From assembly GCA_026120185.1 (NCBI GenBank), contig JANUWF010001110.1, forward strand, positions 2,581,001-2,645,000: a DNA stretch of 64,000 nt, written 5' to 3'. Under the pieces are notes generated by a model. The model was given only the letters and a program-made list of their open reading frames with translations. It was not told the DNA's origin and did no database searches. Below, in pieces: positions 23,306-35,897 of this stretch (within the stretch, counting starts at the first letter, position 1; every line of letters starts with the position of its first letter). The position numbers and the translations under genes were made by a program. The stretch comes from Voacanga thouarsii (taxonomy: Eukaryota > Streptophyta > Magnoliopsida > Gentianales > Apocynaceae).

Positions 23306-25336
23306 TGATGGTTAATGCAGTAACAGGGAAGCCATGGACGGGAAAAAAACAGAAAAAAAAAAAATTAAACGCGAGCCATAAAGGCCATGCGGAAGCGTAA
23401 AGATCATACCTTTGCGTTCCTTAACCCTCCTAGGTTGCGTAGGAACAGATTGAACGGCTGGAATCGCCTCGCTTTGCACAGTTGAAGGAGCTTCCAGTTG
23501 AACACCCGCTAGCCTTCGACTTCGTCTTGTTTGCATTAACGCTTAGCTCTCCAGCTCTCGGGATATTCCTCAGCCTAACCTCTAGTCGGTGAACACTATG
23601 GTGAAGAGGAAGGGTCTCAATTCTCCTTGGTTCGTTCGCTATTGGTTAGCAAAGAACAAGGGAAAAACAAGAAGAAGGAGAGAGTCTTTGAGAGAGAGAG
23701 AGACCCACGTGAGTGTGGCTTTGGAAAGGAAAAATTAGGGTTTTTTTCTTTTCAAAGAGTTGTTTATATTTAGCCAAAATTAGGTCTCTCAATCTTTGAT
23801 AAACATCTCCCCGGGATTTCAAAACACCCGGATGTTATCCTGAGAAACAGTTTGGCCTAATCTTAAACTCCTCTTAACCATATCTGGAAAAAACCCTAAG
23901 GTCCAAGCTATTGGGTCAGATAAATATTTATTATTTTTCTTGGACCCAAAAAGGCCCAAAATAATAAATATTAATTATTTATTTTCTGGGCTTACATAAG
24001 TAACCCAATAAATAATTAATGAGCCCAAATGAACCATAATAATTAATCTTTAATTATTTATTTCTTGGGCCTATATAAATAACCCAATAAATAATTAAAC
24101 ATTAATTATTTCTCCTAGTTTAAGCTCAGGTTAATTTCTTAATTATTCATACTGTACCTAGGCCCTGAATAACTAATTAACCAAATAAACTAGATAATTT
24201 TCTCAACTTCTATTTTGTTTATTTATTTATTTATTTTATTCCAGTCCAATCATAAATTAGACTTCCTGAATAAAATAAAATAAACAAAATAAAATAAAAT
24301 CCTCTTCAACTGAGACCAATTCCTCAACCCAAAAATAGTTAGGACTTACGGGCTATCCCGAGGACCAAAAAGACACATCGCCTTGGCTGCTAAAATGACC
24401 AAAATACCCTTGCTATATAAATAGCTGTATTTTGCATTTTAAATATTTCCTAATATCACCATAAGAAAATATTGACCCCAAGGACAATACTGCATTCGCA
24501 AAGTCTCCGACCTACAGGTGAAATGACTAAAATACCCCTCTACACGTCGCCGTACATTTAGAGAGGAAGAAGTGTACTAACACCCCTCTAAATGACATCT
24601 ACCATCCTTAGGCTTCTAGTCTAATGATCCACGACTTCCTGGAGTGTTTCCGCTTTCCAAGGGAGCTACCCTAAAGCAAACATCCAAGTCATGTTTCCTA
24701 GGGCCCTGGATAATTTAGACCATTCGGATAACCACAAGGGGCGATATAGTGCAGAAACTATCTTGCATAAGTCTGTCTTAACTAACTAGTCACACATACC
24801 CAACATGCAAGTATATTGGCCCTATGATAGAACATCAACTACAACAAATCAAAGTATATTCTTCCAGCTTCGCTAGACCACCAACTCATACTCAAGTCGT
24901 AGAGTACTAGTCCACGCTGTAGCGGTAGTAGTCTAGGTTTCTACCATATAGTACTTTGAGAAACCACTACTACAGGTCCTGTTCTACGTATTCGAAATAC
25001 GCTTATGTCATGAAGTGAGTGGACTACCCACTGGCTAAAGGTAAGCCATTCCCCATTCGAAATTCATAACATAATAACCTAAACATGATGAGGTTCCCAG
25101 TCTCATCAATAGGTTAAGAACAAATGTTTATGTGTTAAATAACCCGTGATCCATACCTTACTGTGAAAGACCACTATTCACATGGATCACTTATTTAAAC
25201 ACAATGGGTCTGTTCCAAACGAAAATCGTGCACAAACAAAAAGTAAATTCACAAACAATTTCTGAAAATAAATTCTTTTACTAAATAATTCGATTTTACA
25301 TTAGAAACCTAGTCTAAGAGGGCATACAATCCAACA
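23306..25336 (-). mobile_element. 3' LTR of copy C
   Basis: A 2.0-kb LTR reading (on the - strand) TGTTGGATTGTATGCCCTCT to ...ACCATCA. Its 5' half aligns with the other copia-1 LTRs; the last 0.5 kb is a different subfamily. It is preceded by the polypurine tract AAGTGGGAGATT (complement of 25337-25348). Confidence 0.87.
23312..23536 (-). CDS. LTR-encoded basic short protein (74 codons), best-preserved copy
   Basis: The open frame starts at ATG 23536 and ends six bases before the LTR terminus. The N-terminus is MQTRRSRRLAGVQLEAPST, with a later PTQPRRVKERK, so the first 42 residues are strongly basic. The C-terminal half is hydrophobic and Phe-rich and may only be read-through of LTR sequence. 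A homologous start with Q-x-R-R-S-R-R-L-A is found at the same LTR position in five other copies. No known domain was recognised, and no evidence of translation can be drawn from DNA alone. It could be a leader peptide in the retrotransposon RNA or a decayed coding end captured by the LTR. Confidence 0.35.
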   Translation of the reverse strand: MQTRRSRRLAGVQLEAPSTVQSEAIPAVQSVPTQPRRVKERKGMIFTLPHGLYGSRLIFFFSVFFPSMASLLLH

Positions 25337-25348
25337 ATCTCCCACTTG
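25337..25348 (-). promoter_or_regulatory. Polypurine tract of copy C
   Basis: On the - strand AAGTGGGAGATT directly before TGTTGG, the usual plus-strand primer of copia elements. Confidence 0.85.
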
Positions 25349-25358
25349 CACTCTAAGA

Positions 25359-28300
25359 CTAGGTAAGTCCATAGGTGCCCACCCCTATGGCGTCTAAGTG
25401 TCTCTTGAAGACTCTCTCAGCCAAAGGCTTGGTGAATGGGTCTGCTAGATTGTTTTCTGAGGTAATATGCTCCATCACGACTTCCCGTCTCTGGATGAAA
25501 TCCCAGATCAGGTGGTACTTCCTCTCGATGTGTTTCCCCTTCTTGTGGTTTCGAGGCTCCTTAGATTGCGACACTTGCTCCGGTGTTGTCGCAATACATC
25601 ACAATCGGCCTATCCATATGTGGTACGACTCCAAGTTACGAAAGAAACTTTCGGAGCCGAGCTGCTTCCTTGGACGCCTCCGAAGCTGCCACATACTCGA
25701 CTTCCATGGTTAAGTCGGCAATACAAGATTGCTTGATACTCCTCCATGAAATTGCTCCTCCAGGACAAGGTGAAGACATATCCACTAGTGGATTTTCTCT
25801 CATCCTTATCCGCTCGGAAGTCCGAGTCCGTGTATCCTGTAGGAACCAAATCATCGACCACAGTAAACCGAGCATATAATCTCTCGTTCCCTTGAGGTAC
25901 TTGAGAATATGCTTTACTGACTTGCCAATGAACCTCCCCTGGGTTTGACTGATATCTGCTAACTAAGCCCACGGCAAGCGGATATCCGGCCTAGTACACG
26001 ACATGGCGTACATGAGACTTCCCACCGCCGAAGCGTAGGGAATCCTACTCATTCTGTCCTTTTCTTCTTGAGACTTAGGACGAGTCCTTCGAAGAAAATG
26101 ACAACCCATGTCCGCAAGGGATTAGAGCTCCCTTGCATGAGTCCATGTCTGTACTTGGCCGACATCTTATCAATGTATGTTGCTTGGGATAATCCTAACA
26201 TTCTCTGCTTCCTATTTCTAAGAAGCCTAATCCCGAGAATGTAGTCGGCTTCTCCCAAGTCCTTCATACTTGAATTGACTAGACAGCCAAACCTTTATAG
26301 ATGACAATGTCCCTACATCATTTCCAATGAGTAGAATGTCATCCACATACAGGACAAGAAAAACCACATTGATGCCTTCAAGTTTCCTAAACATGCATGG
26401 TTCATCTTCATTTTGAATAAAACCATAAGACTTTACAGTCTCATCAAAACGAATGTTCCATGCTCTTGATGCTCGCTTAAGTCCATAAATGGACTTCTTA
26501 AGCTTGCAAACCATGTGTTCTCGGCCTTCGGCAATGAAGCCTTCCGGTTAGGACATATAGATGTCTTCGCTAAGATGGCCATTCAAGAATGCCGTCTTGA
26601 CATCCATTTGCCATATCTCGTAGTCATAGTGACGATGCGATGGCAAGGAGGATGCGAATGGATTTAAGCATGGCTACCGGGGAAAAGGTTTCCTCATAGT
26701 CGATACCTTCTTTACGAGTATACCCTTTCGCCACAAGCCTAGCTTTGAAGGTTTCCACCTTCCCATCCGCTCCTCTCTTCCTCTTGTATACCCACTTGCA
26801 CCCAATGGGTTTTATCCCTTCGAGTGAAGCTACAAGATCCCAAACCTGATTGAGGTACATAGACTCAATCTCGGCTTTCATTGCTTCATGCCACGATTTG
26901 CATCGGCATCGGCAATAGCCTCCTCGTATCTAGCGGGGTCTTGTTCCTGATGGTCGGAAACCAGCTCAAAGGCTTCTCCAGTCCATCTATCCGGAACCCT
27001 AGACACTCTCCCACTACGACGAGGCTCCATTTGTACAGGCTCTTGAGGTTGTGCCTCTTCTTGTTCCAAAATCGGGTCAATAGAAGTTGATTCCATAGAT
27101 AACTTCTCCTGAAGTTCCAACCTCGTTGAACCTTTAGTGGAAGTACTTTGATCATCTTCCAAGTATCTAGCATTAGTACTGACTAGTACCTTCTGCTCCT
27201 TAGGATGATAAAAGTAGCCTCCTTTTGTCCATTTTGGATACCCAACAAAATAGCATAATTCGATCTTGGTTCCAACTTGTCTCCCTTGATCGGTACATAA
27301 GTCTGGACACCCCAAATCCTGAGATGATTCGGACTTGGCTTACGCCCGGTCCACATCTCATAGGGAGTCCTAGGTACTGACTTGGAAGGCACCAAGTTCG
27401 ATAATATATGCCGTTGTTTCCAGGGCATATCCCCGGAAGGATACCTGGAAGAGTAGCATGAGACATCATGCTTCGGACCATTTCCATCAACGTCCTGTTC
27501 CTTCTCTCGGCTACTCCGATTCTGTTGGGGGTTCCGGCGCGAGAGAGCTGGGATACTATCCCATGATGTACCATGTAGTCCTTGAATTCACCTAGGAGGT
27601 ACTCTCCACCACGATCCGATCGTAAGGTTTTGATTAATTTACCGTCCAGACGCTCCACTTGACCTTAAACTCTTTGAACTTGTCAAAAGAGTCGGACTTG
27701 CGTCTCATCGGGTAAATGTAACCATACCTCGTACAATCATCCATGAACGTGATGAAGTACTCAAAACCTCCCCTAGCTGGTGTAGACAATGGACCGCACA
27801 CATCGGTGTGAACAAGACTCAACACCTCCTTGGCTCTATCCGCCTTTGGTGTAAAAGACCTTTTGGTCATTTTTCCCATCGAGCGGGATTCATGCGAGCC
27901 AACTTTCCAATCTCAATGAGCCCAAGGCCCATCATGGATTAGCCTCGAATCTGGTTGAGTTAATATGACCCAACCTCGGGTACCAAAGGTATGAATCATT
28001 GATATTGGTCTTTCTCTTCTTAGTTAAAGGTTCGAACGGAGCGTTATTTGATTGGTTGTTAATAGGGTTTAAAAAGAACAAATTTCCATACATGTGCCCA
28101 GTACATAAAATTTCTCCATCTCTACTGATAGAAATACCGGAATGGAAAGATACGAGAATATCCTTGATTAATAAGTTTTGCAAGCTGAAATCAAATTACG
28201 ACGAAAACCAGGTACATATAAAATGTCTTTTAAAACCACTATCTTATTACAATAAAAAATAAGATCCAACTCTCCCACTTGCAAGGGCCCGGACTTGTGC

Positions 28301-29263
28301 TCCATTACCCACTCGAAGCCCATGTTCGCCCTTCTTGAGTCTTCTTATCTTCCTAAACCCCTGCAAGGAGTTACAGATATGATCAGTGGCTCCTGAATCA
28401 ACAATCCAAGTGGAAGTTGATCCTACCATTGATATGGACTCTAGATAGTAAACATTACCTGTGGGGTTTTTCTTGGCCTGAAGATCTGGACACTCTTTTT
28501 TCCAGTGTCCCTTCTTTCCACACTTGAAGCACTTGCCCTTTGGTTTGTCCTTGGGCTGGTTCTTGAGTGACTGCTTGCATTCCCCTTCTTCCTCTTGAAC
28601 TTTCTGGGCTTAGGCCCAGTTCTTGAAGAAGAGGCCTTAGCAATCATGGCCTTAGACTGCGGCTTCATGACCTTCTCCGCCATCTGGAGCTCCTTCATCA
28701 GTTCAATCAAACTCATGTTCAACTTGTTCATGTTATAGTTTAACTTGAACAGAGTGAAAGAGCTCGGTAGAGATTCGAGAACCATGTCCACTTGGCTCTC
28801 GGGGTCAATGACGGCCCCTAAGATTTCTGCCTCCTCGAAAGCGGCAATCATCTTGAGCATATGCTCTCGGACTGATGCTCCCTCAGCCATCTTAGTGTTT
28901 ACAATTGTTCGAAGAGCCTCCTGCCTTGCGGGCCGGCTCTTGTCCGCGAACATAGTTGCCAACGATTGACTTATGTCATATGCAGAAGCCATGTGCTCGT
29001 GTTTTGACTGGAGCACATTAGACATGGAAGCTAACATATAGCAACGTGCCATTTCGTCAACTTTCTTCCATGCCTTTTCAGCCTCTCGCTCTTCGGCGGT
29101 GGAACCTTCCCCGATAACGAGGGCGGGTTTCGTAAAGGACATACTTATACTCCTCAGCTGTGAGTATTATGTCCAGGTTCCTTTTCCAGTCCACATAGTT
29201 TGGACTCGTTAACTTATTCTCCCTGAGAATAACGGCCAATGGACTAAAAGAACCTCCCACCAT
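25359..29263 (-). pseudogene. Ty1/copia gag-pol, copy C, best-preserved but frameshifted
   Basis: The ATG at 29263 starts MVGGSFSPLAV; codon 26 is Trp here, unlike copies A and B. Gag carries the UBN2-like region (AEKAWKKVDEMARCYML) and a zinc knuckle lost to frameshifts near 28570. Protease IVDSGATDHICN is near 28390. GAG-pre-integrase is near 28000. Integrase HTDVCGPLSTP is near 27810 and RSDRGGEYLLGEF near 27600. The RT N-terminus QVWDLVAS is near 26840, and YVDD is at 26338-26349. RNase H GYTDSDFRADKDERKSTS is near 25820, with the end DPFTKPLAERVFKRHLDAIG. Frameshifts occur early in gag (about 29110), at 28570, 28250, 27650, 27400, near 26894 (a 1-base loss shared with copy A), and at 26260. 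Few stops are present. Non-functional, but the closest to intact in the window. Confidence 0.92.
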
Positions 29264-30741
29264 TTACGAAAATCGAAAATAAAAGAAAGAAATTAGTTTG
29301 TGAAAACAAAATGAAATTTGTGCACCGAAAATAATTTGGCTCTTAGGAAAACTGACATAGCTTCTTGGGAAGATTAACAGTTTCCTAAGCTAAGTGTATT
29401 AACCACCACAAATTAATTTCCCTTCTAGGTAATGATCTAGAGAATAACTCCATCGTGGGATGGCCGTTTCCTCTCATTTCCTATGGACATACCTCGCACT
29501 ATAACCTCCAACGTGGGCTGGCCGATCATAGTACGTGCCCCGGGTTATTAATTACACCTTCCATTAAATCTAGATCCTTGTGGTATCCCCATCCTATACG
29601 GGTTCACTCCCAGGGTGGCGCGAGAGGATCCACGATCTCTAATGAGGACCGTGATGGAAGCCGTGGGGCCGTTGGAACCCCTCTCCCACTTAGTCTTTTA
29701 AAATAAAGGTTTTCTGGAAAATATCCTTTTGAAAATTCCATTAAGTTTTTCTTAACTCAAAAATAAAATATCTAAGTCCAATAAAATCTCTATGTCAAGG
29801 CTTATATCCTTTGAGAGATTTCCTCCATGGACTAATTTTATATAAGTTAAAACGTAATGATTTCAAAAATTTTCCAATTAAAACTTTCTAGAGACTTTGG
29901 TCTCAAGTTTATTTGACAAAATCATTTTTCTAGTCCAAAACAAAACAAAATGGCTCTCCATTTTAATTTACAAAAATATATAAATCCAATATATTTTCTA
30001 TGTCAAGGATTAAATCCTTTGAGAAAATATTTAAGGATTAATTTTTGTACCAATTAAAATAACCATTTAGTTTTTAAAGAAAAATATTTTTCCTTGCCAA
30101 AACAAAAGGTTCCCAAAGACTTTGGTCTTTGAGAAAAGCACACATAGGTACATAAAAAAATAGCATGCTAGAAAACAATAAACGTTTTCATGCTTTTCTA
30201 TTTTTTAAACCTAAGTGCCCAAATAATAGAATTAAACACATTAATTAATTAATTAATGATCTTGTTTAATCCTAAAATCCCTTACTAATATTTTTCATGC
30301 AAATATATTCCAAGAATATAAATATTGCAAAAATATTAACTTCGCCTGGTATGGGACCCAAAACGAAAAAGAAAAAAAATAAAAAAAATTTGACTGGACG
30401 TCCACTGCACCGGCCGCACCGGATCCGGGCCCATTTGGCATGTGGTCCACCGCGGCCGTTGTGAGCCAACCGCACCAGATCTCCTGAAGCTTCAACCTGC
30501 CAAGCCGCGACCCGCCCGCCCGAGTGCCCCACGCCCGCGCCCGGTTCTCCTCTGCTGTCGACCCGCGAACTCGCCCGATTACCCGCGCGCCAATTGAATT
30601 TCAATTGCGCAATTTCCATCGGCTCAATTTTCCACCAAATCGGCTCAGCTCCAAGGCGTGAACATCGCGGCTTCACTCACAATGTTGGCAGCGGCTCGGC
30701 TGCGGCTCGGCTCGGCTCACACGGCTTAGGAACAGTTTTCA
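29264..30741 (-). other. 5' leader of copy C
   Basis: Collinear with the leaders of A and B from gag out to about 30350 (TTAATTAATT run near 30240; C-rich segment from 30380). The outer 350 bp is GC-rich, with GCGGCTCGGCTCGGCTC-type repeats near 30690-30715. No primer-binding site is present. A 134-codon open frame (30272-30676, -) crosses the GC-rich part but is not conserved in A or B and is not called. Confidence 0.75.
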
Positions 30742-30746
30742 AAACC

Positions 30747-33712
30747 AGCATATAATCTCTCGCTCCCTTGAGGTACTTGAGTATATGCTTTACAGCTTGC
30801 CAATGAACCTCCCTAGGGTTTGACTAATATCTGCTAACCAAGCTTACGACAAAGCAGATATCTAGCCTAGTACACAGCATGTCGTACATAAGACTTTCCA
30901 CAGCTAAAATATAGGGAATCCTACTCATTTTGTCATTTTCTTCCTGAGACCTTGGACAGTCCCTTGAAGAAAATGACAACCTATGTCTGCAAGGAATTAG
31001 AGCTCCCTTGCATAAGTCCGTGCTATACTTGGCCAGCATCTTGTCAATGTATGCCACTTGGGATAATCCCAACATTCTCTACTTCCTATTTCTAAGAAGT
31101 CTAATCCAGAGAATGTAGCTGGCTTCTCCTAAGTCCTCCATACTAAATTAACTAGACAACCAAACCTTTATAGATGACAATGACCCTATATCATTTCCAA
31201 TGAGTAGAATGTCATTCACATACAAGACAAGAAAAACCACATTAATGCCTTCAAGTTTCTTATACACGCATGGTTCATCCTCGTTTTGAACAAAACCATA
31301 AGACTTTACAGTCTCATCAAAATGAATATTCCATGCCCTTGATGTCTGCTTAAGTCCATAAATGGACTTCTGAAGCTTGTAAACCATATGCTCTTAGCCT
31401 TTAGCAACAAAGCCTTCCGGTTGGGACATATAGATGTCTTCACTAAGATGGCCATTTAAAAAAGCCTTCTTGACATCCATTTGCCATATCTCATAGTCAT
31501 AATGACATACGATGGTAAGGAGGATACTGATGGACTTAAGTATAGCTACCAGGGAAAAGGTTTCCTTATAATCGATACCTTCTTTCTGAGTATACCCTTT
31601 CGCCACAAGCCTAGCATTGAAGGTTTTCACCTTCCTATCTACTCCCCTCTTTCTCTTGCGTACCCACTTACACCCTATGGGTTTTATCTCTTCAGGTGAA
31701 GCTACAAGATCCCAAACCTGATTGAGATAAATAGACTCAATCTTGGGCTTTCATTGCTTTATGCCACAGATTTACATCGGCATTAGCAATAGCCTCCTCG
31801 TATCTAGTGGGGTCTTATTCCTGATGGTTGGAGACTAGCTTAAAATCTTCTCCAGTCCATCTCTCCGAAACTCTAGACACTCTCCCACTACGACGAGGCT
31901 CCATTTGTACAGGCTCTTGAGGCTGTGCTTCTTTTTGTTCCCCAACCGGGTCAGATGAAGTTATTTCTGATGATAACTTTTCCTCCAATTCCAACCTAGT
32001 TTAACCTTTAAAGGCGGTACTCTGATCATCCTCTAAGTATCTAGCATTGGTACTAACCAGTATTTTCTGCTCCATAGGATGATAAAAGTAACCACCCTTT
32101 GTCCCTTTTGGATACCCAACAAATAGTATAATTCTGATGTTGGTTCCAACTTGTTTCTATTGACCAGTACATAAGCTAGACAACCTCATATCTTGAGATA
32201 ATTAAGACTTGGCTTACGCCCAGTCCATATCTCATAGGGAGTCCTAGGTATTGACTTAAAAGGCACCAAGTTCAGAATATATGCCACAGTTTCCAGGTCA
32301 TATCCCCAAAAAGACACTGGAAGACTAGCATGAGACATCTTACTTCGGACTATTTCCATCAATGTCTTATTCCTTATACATCCGTGAAAGTGTTAAAGTA
32401 CTCAAAACCTCCTCTAGCTAGTGTAGACAAGGGACCACACATATCAGTGTGGACAAGACTCAATACCTCCTTGGCTCTATCCGCTTTAGGGCAAATGGCC
32501 TTTTGGTCATCTTTCCCATTAGGTAAGACTCACATTAAGGTCAATTTTCCAATCTCAATGAGGCCAAGGGCCCATCATGGATCTACCTTTGAATCCTGGT
32601 TGAGTTGAAATGACCCAACCTTAGATGCCAAAGATAAGAGTTGTTAACATTGGTCTTTCTCTTCCTTGTTAAAGGTTCAGATTGAGCGTTATTTAATTGA
32701 TTGTTAATAGGGATTAAGAAAAATAGATTCCCATACATGTGCCCAATACATAAAATTTCTTCATCTCTACTGATAGAAATACTAGAATAGAAAGATACCG
32801 AATATCTTTAATTTATTAGTTTCGCAACTGAAATCAAATTCTGTCAAAATCCAGGTTCAGAACTACTATTCTATTACAATCAAATGTAATCTAACTCTCC
32901 CATTGCAAGGGCCCAAACTTGTGCTGCATTTCCTACACGTAATCCATGTTGGCCCTTCTGGAGTCTTCAAATCTTTCTAAACCCCTACAAAGAGTTACAG
33001 ATGTGATCAGTGGCTTCTGAATCAATTATCCAAGTAGAAGTTGATCCAACCATTAATATAGACTCTAGATAGAATATATTACTTATGGGGTTTTTCTTGG
33101 CTTGAAAATCTGGACACTCTTTTTTCCAGTGTCTCTTCAGTCCATATTTGAAGCACTTACCCTTGGGTTTGTCTTTGGGCTAGGTCTTGGGCTGAGCCAC
33201 TACGTTCCCCTACTTCTTCTTCAAGTTCCTGGGCTTGGGCCCAATTTTAGAAGATGAAGCCTTAGCAATCATAGCCTTAGATTGTGCCTTCATGACCTTC
33301 TCCGTCATCTGGAGTTCCTTCATCAATTCAGTTAAACCCGTGTTCACTTTGTTAATGTTATAGTTCAACTTGAACTGAGTAAAGGAACCCGGTAGAGATT
33401 TGAGAACCATGTCCACTTAGCTCTCGAGGTCAATGACAACCCCTAAGATTTCTGCCTCCTCGAAAGCAGCAATCATCTTGAGCATATGCTTTCTGACTGA
33501 TGTTCCCTCAGCCATCTTAGTGTTAATGATGGTTTGAAATGCCTCCTGTCTTACGGGCCAGCACTTATTCGCGAACATCGTGGCGATTGATTGGGTTATG
33601 TCATATGCAGTAGTTATGTGCTCTTGTTTGGATTAGAATACATTAGACATGGAGGCTAACATGTAACAATGAGCCATCTCGTTGGTCTTCTTCTATGCCT
33701 TCTCAGCTACAT
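30747..33712 (-). pseudogene. Ty1/copia gag-pol, copy D, heavily decayed
   Basis: On the - strand, reading from 33712: partial gag (start missing), zinc-knuckle region, protease region near 33030, GAG-pre-integrase near 32640, integrase, reverse transcriptase and the start of RNase H. The RT core reads YVND (31211-31222) instead of YVDD, removing a catalytic aspartate. The integrase lacks about 240 bp near 32375, including the RSDRGGE site. Many stops and frameshifts are present. Its RNase H end lies left of copy C at 23234-23305. The 3' LTR and 5' leader are gone. Confidence 0.88.
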
Positions 33713-34071
33713 GGTACATGGTACATCGTGTTGGCCAACAATGACTAAAATGATGGTACATGGTACTAGGAGGAAGAAATGTACTAACAGCAAGGACCAA
33801 AATGTGCACAACTGGGGTAGGTGTGCTGGTGGAAGCTTTTGGTGCAATTCCTGCAAGCCTCCTACTCCATCTTTGCATGTAAGTAAACGTCAAACTCTCG
33901 ATCTTCCAGTATATGGCCTACCTAAATCCGTTTGGTGAACAACTACAGACTAAGGAACTTTTTTTCTGGAGAGAGAGAGAGAGACGTCTAGCTTGTTTTT
34001 CTTTCACAGAGAAAAAGCCGTCTCAAAGAGAGTGTGTTCTACAACCACGTTGTTTTCAATTGGTATCAAGT
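33713..34071 (-). mobile_element. Rearranged copia-1 LTR pieces between D and B
   Basis: 33713-33784 holds short ACATGGTACATGG repeats and an LTR-like AAATGTACTAACA. 33785-34055 is an internal piece of a - strand copia-1 LTR carrying the short basic ORF (ATG at 33878, MQRWSRRLAGIAPKAST). 34057-34069 reads TCAATTGGTATCA, which resembles an LTR end plus primer-binding site in + orientation. This is a patchwork junction rather than an intact LTR. Confidence 0.65.
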
Positions 34072-35897
34072 TGAAGGCTTAGAAAGTGAAAAACAGAAGG
34101 CACGTAGCGGAAGCGAAGATAAAAAAAATTGGAAAAATTAAAGAATAGGGGATTCTTGAACAGAGCCGGTGCCAGCTCTGGCAGCCCTAGCCGGCGTCGG
34201 TTGTGTTCTGCACGGATTCGGAGATTTAAAATTTTAACTTCTTTTCCTCGTTCTAAGAGTTGGTTAGACCAAAATATGTGCTACCGGGGTGGGTACGCTG
34301 ATAGAAGCCTCCGGTGCGATTCCTGCAAGCCTCCTACTTCGTCTAAGCATGTAAGTGAACGCCAAACTCTTGATCTTCCAGTATAAGGCCCGCTTAAATC
34401 CGTTAGGTGAACAACTACAGACTAAGGAACCATTTTCTGGAGAGAGAGAGAGACGTCTGGCTTTTCTTCCACAGAGAAGAAGCCGTCTCTCAAAGTGTGT
34501 GTGTGTGTGTGTGTCACAACCACGTTGTCTCCAATCCTCCTATTTAACCTAAATAAAAAACCCTAGGTTAAACTGGACTAGGCCATTGGACTCTTAGTTT
34601 AACCTTTTAGGCTTAATTAATTATTCTATTTAGAACCAAATAATTGGCCCAACAAATAATTAAATTTTCAGCCCAAATAAACTAGTCCAATAAATAAGAC
34701 TATATTAGTTTAGTCCCAGGTTAATCTTTAACTATTCGAACTGAGCCAAAGCTCTGAATAATTAATTAACCCATAAAACTAATTTAATTAATTCTATTTC
34801 TCCATGGACCTTAATTTTATTCTAGCCCAACAATTAAATAGGCTACTAAAATAAAATAAATTTTATTCAATTTAAGATTAATTCCTTAGCCCATATTTAA
34901 TTAGTACTCACGGTCTATATTGGGGACCAAAAGACACACCACATTGGCTACTAAAATGACCAAAATACCATTGCCATATAAATAGCTATATTTTGCATTT
35001 TAAATATTTCCTAATATCACTATAAGGAAATATTGACCCCAAGGATAATGCTGCATTAGTAAAGTCTCCGACCTACTTATGTAATTACTAAAATACCCCT
35101 GTATACATCGCCGTACATTTAGAGAGGAAAAAGTGTACTAACACCTCTCTAAATGACATCTACCATCCTTAGGCCTCTAGTCCAATGACCCACGACCTCT
35201 TGGATTATTTTCGCTTTCCAAGAGAGCTACCCTAAAGCAAAACATCCAAGTCATGTTTCCTAGGACCCTGGATATTTAGATTATTAAGACAACCATAAGG
35301 GGCGATATAGTATAGAAACTATCTTGTACAAGTTTGTCGTAATTAACTAGTCGCACATACCTAATATGCAAGTATATTGGCCTTACTATAGAACCTCAAC
35401 TATAGCATATCAAAACATATGCTTCAAACTTCATCAGACCACTAACTCATATTCAAGTCGTAGAGTACTAGTCCACGCTGTAGCGGTAGTAGTCTAGGTT
35501 TCTACCATATAGTACTTTTAGAAACCACTACTACAGGTCCTATTCTACGTATTTGAAATACGCTTATACCATGAAGTGAGTGGACTACTCAATGGCTCAA
35601 GGTAAGCCATTCCCATTTGGAATTCATAACATAATTACCTAGACGTGATGAGATTCCCATTTTCATCAATCGGTTAAGAACGAATGTTTATGTCTTAAGT
35701 AACCCGTGATCCATACCTTAATGTGAAAGACCTCCATTCACATAGACGACTTACTTAAACACAATGGGTCTTTTCTAAATATGATTGTGCACAACTAAAA
35801 TTGTAAATTCACAAATAATTTTTGAAATTAAATTCTTTTATTAAAACATTCGATATTTACATCAGAAACCTAGTCTAAGAGGGCATATCTCCCAACA
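34072..35897 (-). mobile_element. 3' LTR of copia-1 copy B
   Basis: A full 1.8-kb LTR, on the - strand from TGTTGGGAGATATGCCCTCT at 35897 to CTAAGCCTTCA at 34072. It is preceded by a polypurine tract (complement of ACCCCTACTTGC). It matches 40711-42590 along its length with many substitutions, so copy B is old. A GT run at 34495-34514 is much shorter than in the 5' LTR. Confidence 0.9.
34264..34350 (-). other. LTR-encoded basic short ORF (28 codons)
   Basis: The ATG at 34350 opens MLRRSRRLAGIAPEAS, ending at TAA 34264-34266. Homologous to the frames at 15069, 15984, 23536, 33878 and 47049. Confidence 0.4.

Larger units (their letters stand above)
23306..30741 (-). mobile_element. copia-1 copy C, one LTR, inserted in copy D
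   Basis: A 7.4-kb - strand element: 3' LTR 23306-25336, polypurine tract, gag-pol 25359-29263 and leader 29264-30741. It is flanked by the perfect 5-bp repeat AAACC. The right end reads TTTTCA where a 5' LTR and primer-binding site would be expected, and both are absent. C keeps many CpG dinucleotides that A, B and D have lost, so it looks like the youngest copy. Confidence 0.8.

Noticed and set aside
30272..30676. 134-codon frame in the GC-rich leader of copy C
   Set aside because: Not conserved in the leaders of A or B; GC-rich sequence gives long chance frames.
33738..33750. TGTTGGCCAACA as a genuine LTR-LTR circle junction
   Set aside because: Only six bases each side match LTR starts; too short to separate from chance.
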